From: DASUPK01 sp963843085
GTDB taxonomy: Bacteria; Actinomycetota; Thermoleophilia; Solirubrobacterales; 70-9
Assembly (NCBI GenBank): GCA_963843085.1
Contig: CAWJJG010000001.1
Span: 372,001-436,000, forward strand
Direction: 5' to 3'
DNA length: 64,000 nucleotides
Part shown: piece after piece, positions 34,434-42,547 of the stretch
Layout: each line of letters opens with the position of its first letter
Numbering within the stretch: the stretch's first letter is position 1
Position numbers and translations under genes: made by a program
Notes under the pieces: model-generated
Told to the model about the DNA's origin: nothing
The model's database searches: none
Seen by the model: only the letters and a program-made list of their open reading frames with translations

Positions 34434-35192
34434 CTAGAGCCCCACGCCTCCGGTTGAGCTCCCGGACGAGCCGGAGGAGGATCCGCTGCCGTTCGAGCTG
34501 CCGCTGTTCGACGTGCCGGTGCCCGAGGGCGTGCTCGCCGGGGCGGGCGTCGCCGTCGGCGCCACCGTGGTCGTCGGAGCGGCGGTCGCGGTGGAGCTCG
34601 TGCTCACGGGCGCGTAGGACGTGCCCGGGTCCGGATAGCTCGAGGGCTGGCTCGGCGCCAGGAGGAAGCCGTCGGTGCCCAGCAGGTGCGCCAGGCGCGC
34701 CGCGTCCCCGTCGCTCGCGTCCAGGTAGGTGATCTCCTTGGGATTGGGGTTGGCCAACCCGAGTCGCGCGGCCTCGGCCTCCACCCTGGCGGCCGACAGC
34801 TTCTGGTCGATCTCGGCCCGCAGCGCGGAGATCTCGGTCTTGAGCCCGTCGATCTGCAGCGAGACCCGGCCAGAGCCCGCAGTCAGACTGAGGCTGACGA
34901 CGTTGAGGGCGACGATGCCGACCAGCATCGCGCCGAGCACGGCGATCCAGCCGCGACCCCGGGTGAGGCGCATGATCAGCGTCGAGTCGGAGATGTCGCG
35001 GACCGCTCCGGCGCTGCGGACGGCGGCCTGCGGGAAGAGAGCGGCGCCCGCCACCGCCGGGCGGACGAGCCGGGCGGCCGGAGCCTGGCGGGAGCGAGCC
35101 CTCTGCGGCTGGCGCGTGCGGGGCTTTCGAGCGGGACGGGGCCGTGAGCGCGGTGCGGTGGCGGGGGCACTGCGTGCGGTTGCGGCCTCCAT
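34434..35192 (-). CDS. ftsL: FtsL-like septum protein
   Basis: The 252-residue protein occupies the ftsL position between rsmH and ftsI. An Arg/Pro/Ala-rich cytoplasmic region (1-75) is followed by a membrane helix (about 82-105) and a short coiled coil (VSLQIDGLKTEISALRAEIDQKLSAARVEAEAARLGL) with the closing LGLANPNPKEITYL typical of FtsL/DivIC. It is about twice the usual length because of the N-terminal basic region and a Ser/Thr/Gly/Pro-rich extracytoplasmic C-terminus, which looks disordered. The start shares one base with the rsmH stop. Confidence 0.8.
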   Translation of the reverse strand: MEAATARSAPATAPRSRPRPARKPRTRQPQRARSRQAPAARLVRPAVAGAALFPQAAVRSAGAVRDISDSTLIMRLTRGRGWIAVLGAMLVGIVALNVVSLSLTAGSGRVSLQIDGLKTEISALRAEIDQKLSAARVEAEAARLGLANPNPKEITYLDASDGDAARLAHLLGTDGFLLAPSQPSSYPDPGTSYAPVSTSSTATAAPTTTVAPTATPAPASTPSGTGTSNSGSSNGSGSSSGSSGSSTGGVGL

Positions 35193-36190
35193 CAGCTCTC
35201 CTCCTCGCGGATCTTGAGCGCGGCGCGGAAATGGGCAGAGGAGGCGCGCGGGTTGCGCTCGATCTCCTCGGGGCCGGGCGCGATGGCGCGCTTGGTGAGC
35301 AGCTCGGCCTCGGGCTCACGGCCACAGACGCAGACGGGCAGCTCGGGCGGGCAGACGCAGCCGCGGGCACGGTCGGCCAGGAAGCGCTTCACGCGCCGGT
35401 CCTCGAGGGAGTGGAAGGAGACCGCACCGAGGCGCCCCCCCGTCGGCAGAATCGCCCAGGCGAGCGGCAGCGCATGATCGAGCGCGTCGAGCTCGCCGTT
35501 CACGGCGATGCGGATCGCCTGGAAGGTTCGCTTGGCGGGATGCCCGCGCCCGAATCGCTCCGACGGGGGAATCGCGGCCTTGATGGCGGCGACCAGCTGC
35601 GAGGTGGTGTCGATCGGGCGGCGCTTGGTGATCTCGCGCGCGATCGAGCCTGCGCGGCGCTCCTCGCCGAGCTCGCGGATCACGTTCGCGATCCGGTCCT
35701 GCGGCCACTCGTTCACGACCGTCGCCGCCGAGAGGCTCTGGGTCGGGTCCATCCGCATGTCGAGCGGGGCGTCGTAGGCGTAGGAGAAGCCGCGCTCCCA
35801 GGCGTCGATCTGCATCGAGGACATGCCGAGGTCGAAGACGATGCCGTCCGGGCGGGTGCCCTCGCCGCGCAGGCCCTCGAGCGCGGCGACGAAGTCGGCG
35901 CGCAGGAAGCGCGAGCGGGACGGCGCGACGCTGGCGAACTCGCTCCAGCGCTCCTCGGAGGTTGGATCGCGGTCGACGGCGATCAGCTCGCCCTCCGGGC
36001 CGATGCGCTCGGAGATCAGGCGGGCATGGCCGCCGCCGCCGAAGGTGCAGTCGACGAAGGTCTCGCCGGGCTTGGGGTCGAGGACGTCGACCAGCTCGGT
36101 CGCCAGTACGGGTTCATGTTCGGTGGGCACATAGGAAAGGTTCGCTGACTCGGCAAGGGATCCCACTACCCGGTGCGTTGCTGTCGCCAT
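35192..36190 (-). CDS. rsmH: 16S rRNA (cytosine-1402-N4)-methyltransferase RsmH
   Basis: The 332-residue SAM-dependent enzyme methylates C1402 of 16S rRNA. HEPVLATELVDVLDPKPGETFVDCTFGGGGHARLISERIG is the SAM-binding start, and FDLGMSSMQID and GGRLGAVSFHSLEDRRVKRFL are family blocks. ATG at 36190 has an excellent GGAGG site; upstream in-frame residues lie inside mraZ. A Cys-rich insertion (GCVCPPELPVCVCG) is present near residue 285, as in many RsmH proteins. Confidence 0.96.
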   Translation of the reverse strand: MATATHRVVGSLAESANLSYVPTEHEPVLATELVDVLDPKPGETFVDCTFGGGGHARLISERIGPEGELIAVDRDPTSEERWSEFASVAPSRSRFLRADFVAALEGLRGEGTRPDGIVFDLGMSSMQIDAWERGFSYAYDAPLDMRMDPTQSLSAATVVNEWPQDRIANVIRELGEERRAGSIAREITKRRPIDTTSQLVAAIKAAIPPSERFGRGHPAKRTFQAIRIAVNGELDALDHALPLAWAILPTGGRLGAVSFHSLEDRRVKRFLADRARGCVCPPELPVCVCGREPEAELLTKRAIAPGPEEIERNPRASSAHFRAALKIREEES

Positions 36191-36191
36191 C

Positions 36192-36638
36192 TCAGCCTCC
36201 TCGCTCCTCTTCGGAGAGGTTCTCCGCGACGTCGGAAACCTCTGCATCCATCTCCTTCTCGTACTCGGCCCAGCGCTCGGCGCTCCAGATCTCGAACCAG
36301 TCGTCCGAGCCGACGATCACGCACGGGCCCTCCCCCAGGCCCGCGTGCTCGATCAGCTTCTTCGGCAGCCGGATGCGGCCTGCCGAGTCCAGGGTGTCGT
36401 CGAAGGCGCCGCCGTGGAAGTGGCGGCGAAGCATGCGCCCGCGCTTGCCGAGCGGGTTGGTCTCGCCTAGGAAGCTCTTCGTGAAGTTCTCGTAGCCCCC
36501 GGGCGCGAACACCCAGACGGAGGGGTCCAGGCCCTTGGCTAGAACGACTCCATCAGCAAGCGCCGCGCGGAACCTCGACGGGACCGTGAGGCGGTCCTTC
36601 GCGTCGAGATTGTGCTCGTACTGACCGAGAAAAGACAA
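36192..36638 (-). CDS. mraZ: Transcriptional regulator MraZ
   Basis: The 148-residue protein has two SpoVT-AbrB-like domains, each with the DxxxR pattern: LDAKDRLTVPSRFRAAL near the start and LDSAGRIRLPKKLIEHAGLG in the second half. It binds repeats upstream of its own operon and represses the dcw cluster. The start is TTG at 36638 with AAGGGCG upstream. It is the first gene of the cluster; boxes lie at 36721-36752. Confidence 0.95.
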   Translation of the reverse strand: MSFLGQYEHNLDAKDRLTVPSRFRAALADGVVLAKGLDPSVWVFAPGGYENFTKSFLGETNPLGKRGRMLRRHFHGGAFDDTLDSAGRIRLPKKLIEHAGLGEGPCVIVGSDDWFEIWSAERWAEYEKEMDAEVSDVAENLSEEERGG

Positions 36639-36663
36639 GTGGGGCGCCCTTGAGTTCGGAGCG

Positions 36664-36706
36664 GGCCGGGGTGGTGAGGTGGGAGGAGCCTCATCACCCC
36701 GGCCCT
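36664..36706 (-). promoter_or_regulatory. Long hairpin in the mraZ leader
   Basis: The minus strand between the mraZ promoter and its start contains GGGCCGGGGTGATGAGG, a loop of about 9 bases, and the matching CCTCACCACCCCGGCCC. This gives a stem of about 17 bp with one mismatch or wobble. It is not followed by a T-run, so it is not a standard terminator. It may stabilise the leader, act as an attenuator, or hide a regulator site. Confidence 0.6.
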
Positions 36707-36720
36707 ATTGACCAACTCTG

Positions 36721-36756
36721 ATTTGCCACGCTAACCCACTCTGCCCCACTTTGCAA
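36721..36756 (-). promoter_or_regulatory. MraZ-box repeats overlapping candidate dcw promoter
   Basis: On the minus strand, three GTGG-type repeats occur at exact 10-bp spacing (AGTGGGGCAG, AGTGGGTTAG, CGTGGCAAAT). This matches the known arrangement of MraZ operators (TGGG repeats in tandem with 10-bp period). A possible -35 (TTGCAA, 36751-36756) lies just upstream and a weak -10 (TAGCGT) follows at 17 bp. The boxes therefore sit in the promoter spacer, fitting autorepression of mraZ and the cluster. Confidence 0.75.
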
Positions 36757-36887
36757 CACAGATTGGGCGGCCGCATTCCAGCCGATCCGTCGGACGGAAT
36801 TGCTACCCGGGTCCGGAACAGGATGAATTCCGCATTCCCATGCGGTTTGCGTCGTTGGTCAGAGCGCAGAGAAGGACGCGGAGAGAC

Positions 36888-36923
36888 GCTCCTCCTGCAA
36901 CTCCGGTTGCAGCAAAGAGGAGC
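36888..36923 (-). terminator. Hairpin downstream of the VOC gene
   Basis: Reading the minus strand, GCTCCTC and GAGGAGC form an outer stem and CTGCAAC/GTTGCAG an inner perfect stem with a 4-base loop, 17 bp after the VOC stop. There is no T-run, so it may be a Rho-type or processing structure rather than an intrinsic terminator. Confidence 0.4.
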
Positions 36924-36939
36924 GCTAGGGGGCCATCTG

Positions 36940-37302
36940 TCAGACGCCGACGGCGTTGCCGGCGGGATCCCGGAAGACCGCGACCGTGAGATCACCCTCC
37001 GGATACGGGCCGGTGATCAGCTCTCCCCCGTTCGCCGCCACACGCTCGAGCACCTCCGGCACGCTCTCGACGAAGACGTAGGGGCGAATCCCGGCTTCAC
37101 CCGCCACCGCCATGTCCGAGTGGATGTGACCGATCACGTGCCCCGTGCCGTCCCGGAAGCTCGGATTTTCGCGATCGGTGTCGACCTCCCAGCAGAACAC
37201 GGCCGCGTAGAAGTCCGCCACCCATTTGGGGTCCGGCGCCGGAATGCGCAGATAGGAGATGCCGCCGGGCCTGGCGATCTCCGACTCGACGCCGTCGTTC
37301 AT
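36940..37302 (-). CDS. VOC-superfamily (glyoxalase-like) protein
   Basis: The 120-residue protein has the paired beta-alpha-beta-beta-beta pattern. GGISYLRIPAPDPKWVADFYAAVFCWEVD starts the first module and VAVFRDPAGNAVGV closes the second. Members bind a metal and act on small molecules or give drug resistance; the substrate is unknown. ATG at 37302 was chosen because the alternative start upstream adds an Arg-rich stretch without homology. It is a single gene upstream of the dcw promoter. Confidence 0.8.
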   Translation of the reverse strand: MNDGVESEIARPGGISYLRIPAPDPKWVADFYAAVFCWEVDTDRENPSFRDGTGHVIGHIHSDMAVAGEAGIRPYVFVESVPEVLERVAANGGELITGPYPEGDLTVAVFRDPAGNAVGV

Positions 37303-37382
37303 GCCCCCATTCTGGCAACGACGCCTCACGTGCCGGCTCGCGCGCTCGTTTCAGAAGGAGCGATCAACCTGAGGAGGACAAC

Positions 37383-37601
37383 ATGGACTTCGAACAGCGC
37401 TACCGGGCGATGGAGACGAGGGACGACCGCTACGCAGGCGAGTTCTTCGCCGCCGTCCCCTCGACCGGGATCTACTGCCGGCCGGGCTGCCCGGCGCGGA
37501 CCCCGAGGCGCGAGAACGTGCGCTTCTACCTGACGGCTGGGGCGGCACGGAGCGATGGCTTCCGCGCCTGCCTGCGATGTCATCCGGACTCCATCGCCTG
37601 A
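37383..37601 (+). CDS. Stand-alone Ada-type zinc-binding domain
   Basis: The 72-residue protein matches the N-terminal methyl-phosphotriester-sensing domain of Ada: DDRYAGEFFAAVPSTGIYCRPGCPARTPRRENVRF. The complete Cys tetrad is Cys32, Cys36, Cys63 and Cys66. In Ada one of these accepts methyl groups from damaged DNA backbone, which activates the regulator. The AraC-type and methyltransferase or AlkA domains that normally follow are missing; the stop abuts the convergent tadC stop. A strong GAGGAGG site suggests it is translated. It may be a truncated remnant or a minimal sensor. Confidence 0.8.
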   Translation: MDFEQRYRAMETRDDRYAGEFFAAVPSTGIYCRPGCPARTPRRENVRFYLTAGAARSDGFRACLRCHPDSIA

Positions 37602-38432
37602 TCAGAAACCCGTCATGAAGCGATCGACGTTGGCCAGGAGGCCCGCGGCGATCATCAGGAGCACGGAGGGCACCAGGAGCAGCGCCACAGCGAGCTGGAT
37701 CTTCGGCGCCGCCCGCGCCGCGTGCTCCTCGATTCGGCGGCGCTGAACGCCCCGAAGGGCGCTCGCCTGCTCGCGAAGCTGATCGGCGAGCGGCGAGCCA
37801 TAGCGGTGAGAGCGCTCGATGACTCCGCACATCGCGGCGACCTCGCGGACCGGGGCCCGCCGCCGGAGGGAGGCGAGCGCCTCGCGCTGGGACATTCCAC
37901 ACGAGCTCTCCGCCGACAACATCGCGAGCTCACGCGCCAGCGGGCCCTCTCCTTTGCCGAGCTCGCTGAGGCCCGCGAGCGGGCTCCGTCCCGCAGCCGT
38001 CCCGACGGCGAGCAGGTCGAGCGCATCGGGGAGCCCGGCGCGCAGCGCACGCAGCCGCATCCGGGCGCGCCGTTCGAGCCAGGCGTCGGGCGCAAGAAAG
38101 CCGGCGGCCGGGAGCCCGGCGGCAACGATCCAGGCGAGGCGGCTCGGGGCGACGGGCGCGATGACCATCCCCCAGAGAAATCCCGCCAGGGCCCCTCCGA
38201 CCTTGCCCGCGAGCAATCCCTGGACGGAGATCCGGTCGGCGAGCCCCGCTTTCGTCAGGCGGCGGGTCAGGCCGAACCTGCCGTCCGCGACCCCCGTGAG
38301 CAACGCGCGCCGGGGCGGTCGCAGTGACCCCGATTGTCCCGCGGGTGGCGGCTCGCGACCCGCAACGACTTCGGCGATCGCGGCGAACCCGAGGATGAGC
38401 GCCCCGGCGGCGAGCAGCAGCGCCCCGGTCAC
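37602..38432 (-). CDS. tadC: Tad pilus platform protein TadC (GspF domain)
   Basis: The 276-residue membrane protein has helices at both ends of a cytoplasmic GspF/T2SF domain (RMRLRALRAGLPDALDLLAVGTAAGRSPLAGL, then SLRRRAPVREVAAMCGVIERSHRYGSPLADQLREQA). It pairs with TadB to form the pilus assembly platform. GTG at 38432 overlaps the tadB stop by four bases; the much longer frame through tadB is not coding. Confidence 0.88.
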   Translation of the reverse strand: MTGALLLAAGALILGFAAIAEVVAGREPPPAGQSGSLRPPRRALLTGVADGRFGLTRRLTKAGLADRISVQGLLAGKVGGALAGFLWGMVIAPVAPSRLAWIVAAGLPAAGFLAPDAWLERRARMRLRALRAGLPDALDLLAVGTAAGRSPLAGLSELGKGEGPLARELAMLSAESSCGMSQREALASLRRRAPVREVAAMCGVIERSHRYGSPLADQLREQASALRGVQRRRIEEHAARAAPKIQLAVALLLVPSVLLMIAAGLLANVDRFMTGF

Positions 38433-39277
38433 TCCGCCGGTCTCCCCAGCCGCCGGATCAGGGCGAAGCCGGCGACCTGCAACCCGCCGGCGATCAGCAG
38501 CATCAGTGCAGAAGCGGGCTCCGAGAGCACCCGCGAGACGAAGCCTGGCTGCAGCAGCTCGGCGAACAGCGCCGCCCCCGCGGGCAGAGCAACAACGAGG
38601 AGACCGGTGAAGCGAGCCTGGACGGTAGCCGCACGCGCCTCGTCGGCGACCCGGTCTCGATCCGCCGCCGCCCCGGCGAGACGGCGCATCAGCGCGGCGA
38701 CGTCTCCGCCGGCCACCTGCTGGCTGAGCAGCGCAGTCGCCAGCGAGTCGACCCGGTCCGAACGAAGCCTTGACCGCATCGCCGACAGAGCCTCCGCCGT
38801 CGAGGCGCCCAGCTCCAGATCCGCAGCGACGCGGGCGAGCTCGGCGGACGAGGGCCCCTCGAGCGAGGAGGCGGCCGCGGCCAGCGCGCCCCTCACGGAA
38901 TGTCCGCCGGAGATCGCATCCGCGATGGCCGAAGAGACATCGGGGATGGATCGCTCCACAGCTCGGCGATAGCGCTCTCGGCGCCCCGCGACCAGAACGC
39001 CCACGCACCACGGTCCCGCCGCGGCGACGATCGCGAGCGGGCCAGGGCCGGCGATCAGGACAGCCGCCAGCGCGATCGCTCCGCTGCCGAGCATCGCGAG
39101 GCGGCGCTGTTCCTCGGCGCTCGGCGCATACCCCTCGCGCGAGGCCCGTCGCAGGGGCGCGATCGATGCACGGAGCCAGTCGGCCACGCCCGGGACGGAG
39201 ACGAGAGCGTTCCGGACGGCCACCGCCGCAAGCCCTCCCGCCATTGCGATCAGAGCGATCAGGACCTGGCCGCCCAC
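38429..39277 (-). CDS. tadB: Tad pilus platform protein TadB (GspF domain)
   Basis: The 282-residue membrane protein has N-terminal helices, a GspF domain (ERSIPDVSSAIADAISGGHSVRGALAAAA, then ALLSQQVAGGDVAALMRRLAGAAADR) and two C-terminal helices. It forms the platform with TadC. It overlaps tadA by 19 bp and tadC by 4 bp, so the three are one transcription unit. Confidence 0.88.
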   Translation of the reverse strand: MGGQVLIALIAMAGGLAAVAVRNALVSVPGVADWLRASIAPLRRASREGYAPSAEEQRRLAMLGSGAIALAAVLIAGPGPLAIVAAAGPWCVGVLVAGRRERYRRAVERSIPDVSSAIADAISGGHSVRGALAAAASSLEGPSSAELARVAADLELGASTAEALSAMRSRLRSDRVDSLATALLSQQVAGGDVAALMRRLAGAAADRDRVADEARAATVQARFTGLLVVALPAGAALFAELLQPGFVSRVLSEPASALMLLIAGGLQVAGFALIRRLGRPAE

Positions 39278-40434
39278 CGACCCTCCTTCTCGGTGCCGAG
39301 CCGGTAGAGCTCGCGAACCCCGACCGAACCGACGGTTCGCACGACCTCGGCCACCTCCACCACCCTCCGCGAACCGTCGCTGAGCCGAGCCAGGTGGATC
39401 ACGAGATCGAGCCCCCGCCCGAGCTGCTCGCGAATCGCCGCATGCGGCAGCCCCACCCCGGCCATCAGCGCCAGCGTCTCGATCCGGCGAAGCGCGTCCT
39501 CCGGCGAGTTCGCATGCACCGTGGAGAGCGCGCCTTCGTGGCCGGTGTTGAGTGCCATCAACAGGTCGAGTGCCTCGCCGCCCCTCACCTCCCCGATCAC
39601 GATCCGATCCGGCCGCATCCGCAGCGCGCCGCGCAGCAGGTCGCGGATCTCGACGCGTCCGCGACCCTCGATGTTGGCCGGGCGGCTCTCCAGACGGACC
39701 ACATGCGGCTGGCGCAGGCGGAGCTCGGCCGCGTCCTCGATGGTGATCACGCGCTCGTCCGGATCGACGAGGGCGGAGAGAGCGTTGAGCAGGGTCGTCT
39801 TGCCGGAGCCCGTGCCGCCGCTGACCAGAATGCTCCGGCGAGCCGCCACGGCGGCAGCCAGCTGGTCGTGGAGCTCCTCGGTGATCGTCCCAAGCTGGAC
39901 CAACTCCCGAGGTCCCGGGCGAACGGCCGAAAAGCGGCGGATCGACAGCGAAGGCCCGTCGATGGAGAGCGGCGGAATCACGACGTGTACGCGGGACCCG
40001 TCCTCCAGCCGGGCGTCGACCATCGGGCTGAGCTCGTCGACCCTGCGGCCCAGCGGCGTCAGGATCCGCTCGATCGCGTCCCGCAGCGCCTGCTCCGACG
40101 GGAACGAGACCTCGGTTCGCTCGATCCGGCCGGCTCGCTCGACGTAGACGTACTCGTGGCCGTTGACCATCACCTCCTCCACAGCCGGATCGGCGAGCAG
40201 TTCCTCCAGCGGGCCGAGCCCAACTGCCTCCCGAAGGATCAGCTCGCAGAGGCGGTCCCGCGTCGGTCGTTCGAGGATCGCGGCGTCCTCGTCGACGAGC
40301 TCGCGCACGGCGTCCGGAAGCGGCCCCAACGCGGCACCGCCGGAGGCCGCCTGGGCGCGGCGGCGCTCCACCAGCCGACGCTGCAGCTCGGCGGCCAGCT
40401 CATCCAGGTGTCTGCGGCGGACACGCTCGTCCAC
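39259..40434 (-). CDS. tadA: Tad/Flp pilus assembly ATPase TadA (CpaF)
   Basis: The 391-residue secretion ATPase powers Tad/Flp pilus assembly. Walker A is GGTGSGKTT (residues 206-214). VITIEDAAELRL is the Asp box, RPDRIVIGEVRGGEALDLLMALNTGHEGALSTVHANSPEDAL contains Walker B and the His box. The start is GTG at 40434, 49 bp from the divergent macro-domain gene. No pilin, TadZ or prepilin peptidase is nearby. Confidence 0.93.
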   Translation of the reverse strand: MDERVRRRHLDELAAELQRRLVERRRAQAASGGAALGPLPDAVRELVDEDAAILERPTRDRLCELILREAVGLGPLEELLADPAVEEVMVNGHEYVYVERAGRIERTEVSFPSEQALRDAIERILTPLGRRVDELSPMVDARLEDGSRVHVVIPPLSIDGPSLSIRRFSAVRPGPRELVQLGTITEELHDQLAAAVAARRSILVSGGTGSGKTTLLNALSALVDPDERVITIEDAAELRLRQPHVVRLESRPANIEGRGRVEIRDLLRGALRMRPDRIVIGEVRGGEALDLLMALNTGHEGALSTVHANSPEDALRRIETLALMAGVGLPHAAIREQLGRGLDLVIHLARLSDGSRRVVEVAEVVRTVGSVGVRELYRLGTEKEGRWAARS

Positions 40435-40483
40435 CCTGAGGTAAGGGCCCAGCGGTTACGCCTCGCCCCGGTAGCCTCGAGAC

Positions 40484-40990
40484 ATGGCTGAGATCGAGGT
40501 CCAGCAGGCGGACATCACCAAGCTCGACGTCGATGCGATCGCCAATGCCGCCAACACCCGGCTGCGGCACGGCGGCGGGGTCGCGGGCGCCATCTCCTGT
40601 GCGGGCGGCCCGGTCGTCCAGGCCGAGAGCGACCGGCGTGCCCCGATCGGGCTCGGCGAGGCCGTGGAGACGACGGCCGGCCAGATGCCCGCCCGCTGGG
40701 TGATCCACGCGGCGACCATGGAGCTCGGCGGCCCGACCTCCGCGGAGATCATCAGAAGCGCGACGGCGAGCACCCTCGCGAAGGCCGACGAGCTCGGCGC
40801 TCGCAGCCTCGCGCTCGTCGCCTTCGGCACCGGCGTGGGCGGCTTTCCGCTCGACGAGGCCGCCCTGATCGAGGTCGAGGAAGCTCGTCGCCATCTGGAG
40901 TCCGGCAGCGGCCTCGAGCGCGTCGTCTTCGCCGTGCACGGCGACGAGGCAGAGGCGGCCTTCGACCGGGCGATGAGTCAGCCGGGCTGA
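40484..40990 (+). CDS. Macro-domain (ADP-ribose-binding) protein
   Basis: The 168-residue protein contains a macro domain: VQQADITKLDVDAIANAANTRLRHGGGVAGAI is the first ADP-ribose-binding block and ALVAFGTGVGGFPLDEAA the second. It may hydrolyse ADP-ribosyl esters or O-acetyl-ADP-ribose, or act as an antitoxin to ADP-ribosylation. No ADP-ribosyltransferase toxin is seen beside it. It is followed by AraC and VOC genes on the same strand. Confidence 0.9.
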   Translation: MAEIEVQQADITKLDVDAIANAANTRLRHGGGVAGAISCAGGPVVQAESDRRAPIGLGEAVETTAGQMPARWVIHAATMELGGPTSAEIIRSATASTLAKADELGARSLALVAFGTGVGGFPLDEAALIEVEEARRHLESGSGLERVVFAVHGDEAEAAFDRAMSQPG

Positions 40991-41010
40991 TTCAGTCTCA
41001 ATGAGCAGCG

Positions 41011-41433
41011 ATGGCCTTCGCCCATCCGGCAAGACACCTGCTGCGAGCCAAGGACCTCGCTGACGCCCGCTACTCCGAGCGGCTCGACGTCGGCGACATG
41101 GCCGGCGCCGCCGGGCTCTCCAGGGCCCATTTCAGCCGCGAGTTCCGCCGCACCTTCGGCGAATCGCCCCACCACTACCTGCTGACGCGCCGCCTCGAGC
41201 GCGCCGCCGAGCTGCTGCGGATGACCGATTGGACCGTCGCCGAGGTCTGCCTCGAGGTCGGCCTGCAGAGCATCGGGTCCTTCACCACCAGCTTCAAGCG
41301 CGCCTACGGCCGGACCCCGACCGCGTACCGGGCGAGCCAGCCGCCCGCGGCCACCTTCGCGAAGGTGCCGAGCTGCGTACTGCGCACCTACCTCCGGCCC
41401 GAGACAGCACGTTTCAAGAAGACAGGGGACTGA
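41011..41433 (+). CDS. AraC-family helix-turn-helix regulator (short)
   Basis: The 140-residue protein is only the DNA-binding half of an AraC regulator. Two helix-turn-helix motifs are seen: DVGDMAGAAGLSRAHFSREFRRTFGESPHHYLLTRRLERAAELLR, then TVAEVCLEVGLQSIGSFTTSFKRAYGRTPTAYR. A C-terminal tail of about 30 residues follows with no ligand domain. The adjacent downstream VOC gene is probably its target, as AraC-VOC pairs are common in actinobacteria. Confidence 0.88.
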   Translation: MAFAHPARHLLRAKDLADARYSERLDVGDMAGAAGLSRAHFSREFRRTFGESPHHYLLTRRLERAAELLRMTDWTVAEVCLEVGLQSIGSFTTSFKRAYGRTPTAYRASQPPAATFAKVPSCVLRTYLRPETARFKKTGD

Positions 41434-41481
41434 GCGGGAACTAGCTTGGCCCTACCTCGCAATTCGACGAAAGGAGACGAG

Positions 41482-41898
41482 ATGATTCGCGTTTCGAACG
41501 GGCAGGTCTGGGTCCACGACCAGGACGAGGCCCTCGAGTTCTGGACCAAGAAGATCGGCTGGGAGGTCCGCTCCGACATCACCATGGAGGAGCTCGGCGG
41601 CTTCCGCTGGCTCAGCGTGGGGGCGCCGGGCCAGGACTTCTCCTTGGCGCTGATGGCGATCCCGGGCCCGCCGGTCGTGGACGAGAACACCAAGGAGCAG
41701 CTCGAGGAGCTGATGTCCAAGGGCTTCGCCGGGACGGTCTTCCTGACCGCCGACGACGTCCAGGCGGAATACGAGGAGCTCAAGGAGCGCGGCGTCGAGT
41801 TCACCGAGGCGCCGGCCGAGCAGCCGTACGGGCTCGACTCCGAGTTCCGGGACCCCTCCGGCAACAAGTACCGGCTCGGCAAGCCGACGGTTGGCTGA
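41482..41898 (+). CDS. VOC-superfamily (glyoxalase-like) protein
   Basis: The 138-residue protein shows the VOC pattern: VWVHDQDEALEFWTKKIGWEVRSD, then VFLTADDVQAEYEELKERGVEFTEAPAEQPYGLDSEFRDPSGNKYRL. An AAGGAGA ribosome-binding site (41471-41477) fixes the ATG at 41482. It lies 48 bp after the AraC-type regulator. The substrate is unknown. Confidence 0.86.
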   Translation: MIRVSNGQVWVHDQDEALEFWTKKIGWEVRSDITMEELGGFRWLSVGAPGQDFSLALMAIPGPPVVDENTKEQLEELMSKGFAGTVFLTADDVQAEYEELKERGVEFTEAPAEQPYGLDSEFRDPSGNKYRLGKPTVG

Positions 41899-41899
41899 T

Positions 41900-42547
41900 T
41901 CAGGTCCTGGGCAGCAGGCGGATCTCGCGGCCGGCGCTCTGCGCGCCGATCAGCGAGAGCGCCTGCTGCTCGGTGACGGCGAGGGTGGCGGACCAGCCCT
42001 CACCCGGATCGGCGGGGCCACGGAGCGCCAGGAGCCTCACTCCAGTCGCCGCGATGCGGGCGGTGGCCGATCGGCCGAGCCCGGCCTGGCGTGAGACCAC
42101 CACGTCGACGCGACTTCCCTCCGGCGATCCGTCGCCGACCATGAGCGCCTCGGCTCCGGCGACGGGCACCTCGAGCGGGCGGAGACCATCCGTCACGCCT
42201 AGAGCCGGGCCCTTTGCTTTGCTCGGCACCGTGAGCTGGGCACCGAGCACGTACGAACCCGTGGGGATGAGCGCGCTTGGGGCGCGCCCGATGGCCTCGG
42301 CGGCGCTGACGAGCGCGCCGGGCGGAACGAAGGTCGCCGGCACCCGACGAACCGAGAGCGCCGAGCGGACCCGCTCCGGGGCGATCGCCTCCCCCGCAGG
42401 CAATTCCGCGGTGGCGACGAGCACCGGCCGCAGCGGGCCGTAGCGGGCCTCGACTCGCGAGCGGTACCGCCCTGCGACCATCGCTGCGAGCAGCGCGCAG
42501 ACGAGCGCCGCGGCCAGAAAGAGGACGGCCCGCTTCCGGCGGCTCAC
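41900..42547 (-). CDS. cpaB: CpaB/RcpC-like SAF-domain pilus protein
   Basis: The 215-residue protein has an N-terminal membrane helix (residues 5-24) and a SAF domain (VLVATAELPAGEAIAPERVRSALSVRRVPATFVPPGALVSAAEAIGRAPSALIPTGSYVLGAQL). CpaB/RcpC is the periplasmic component of the Tad pilus. The GTG start overlaps the histidine-kinase stop by four bases. It lies 1.5 kb from tadA, separated by three plus-strand genes. Confidence 0.82.
   Translation of the reverse strand: MSRRKRAVLFLAAALVCALLAAMVAGRYRSRVEARYGPLRPVLVATAELPAGEAIAPERVRSALSVRRVPATFVPPGALVSAAEAIGRAPSALIPTGSYVLGAQLTVPSKAKGPALGVTDGLRPLEVPVAGAEALMVGDGSPEGSRVDVVVSRQAGLGRSATARIAATGVRLLALRGPADPGEGWSATLAVTEQQALSLIGAQSAGREIRLLPRT

Noticed and set aside
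37602..39011. A 469-codon open frame extending tadC upstream through tadB
   Set aside because: The extension is an out-of-frame reading of tadB; GTG at 38432 gives the normal TadC start.
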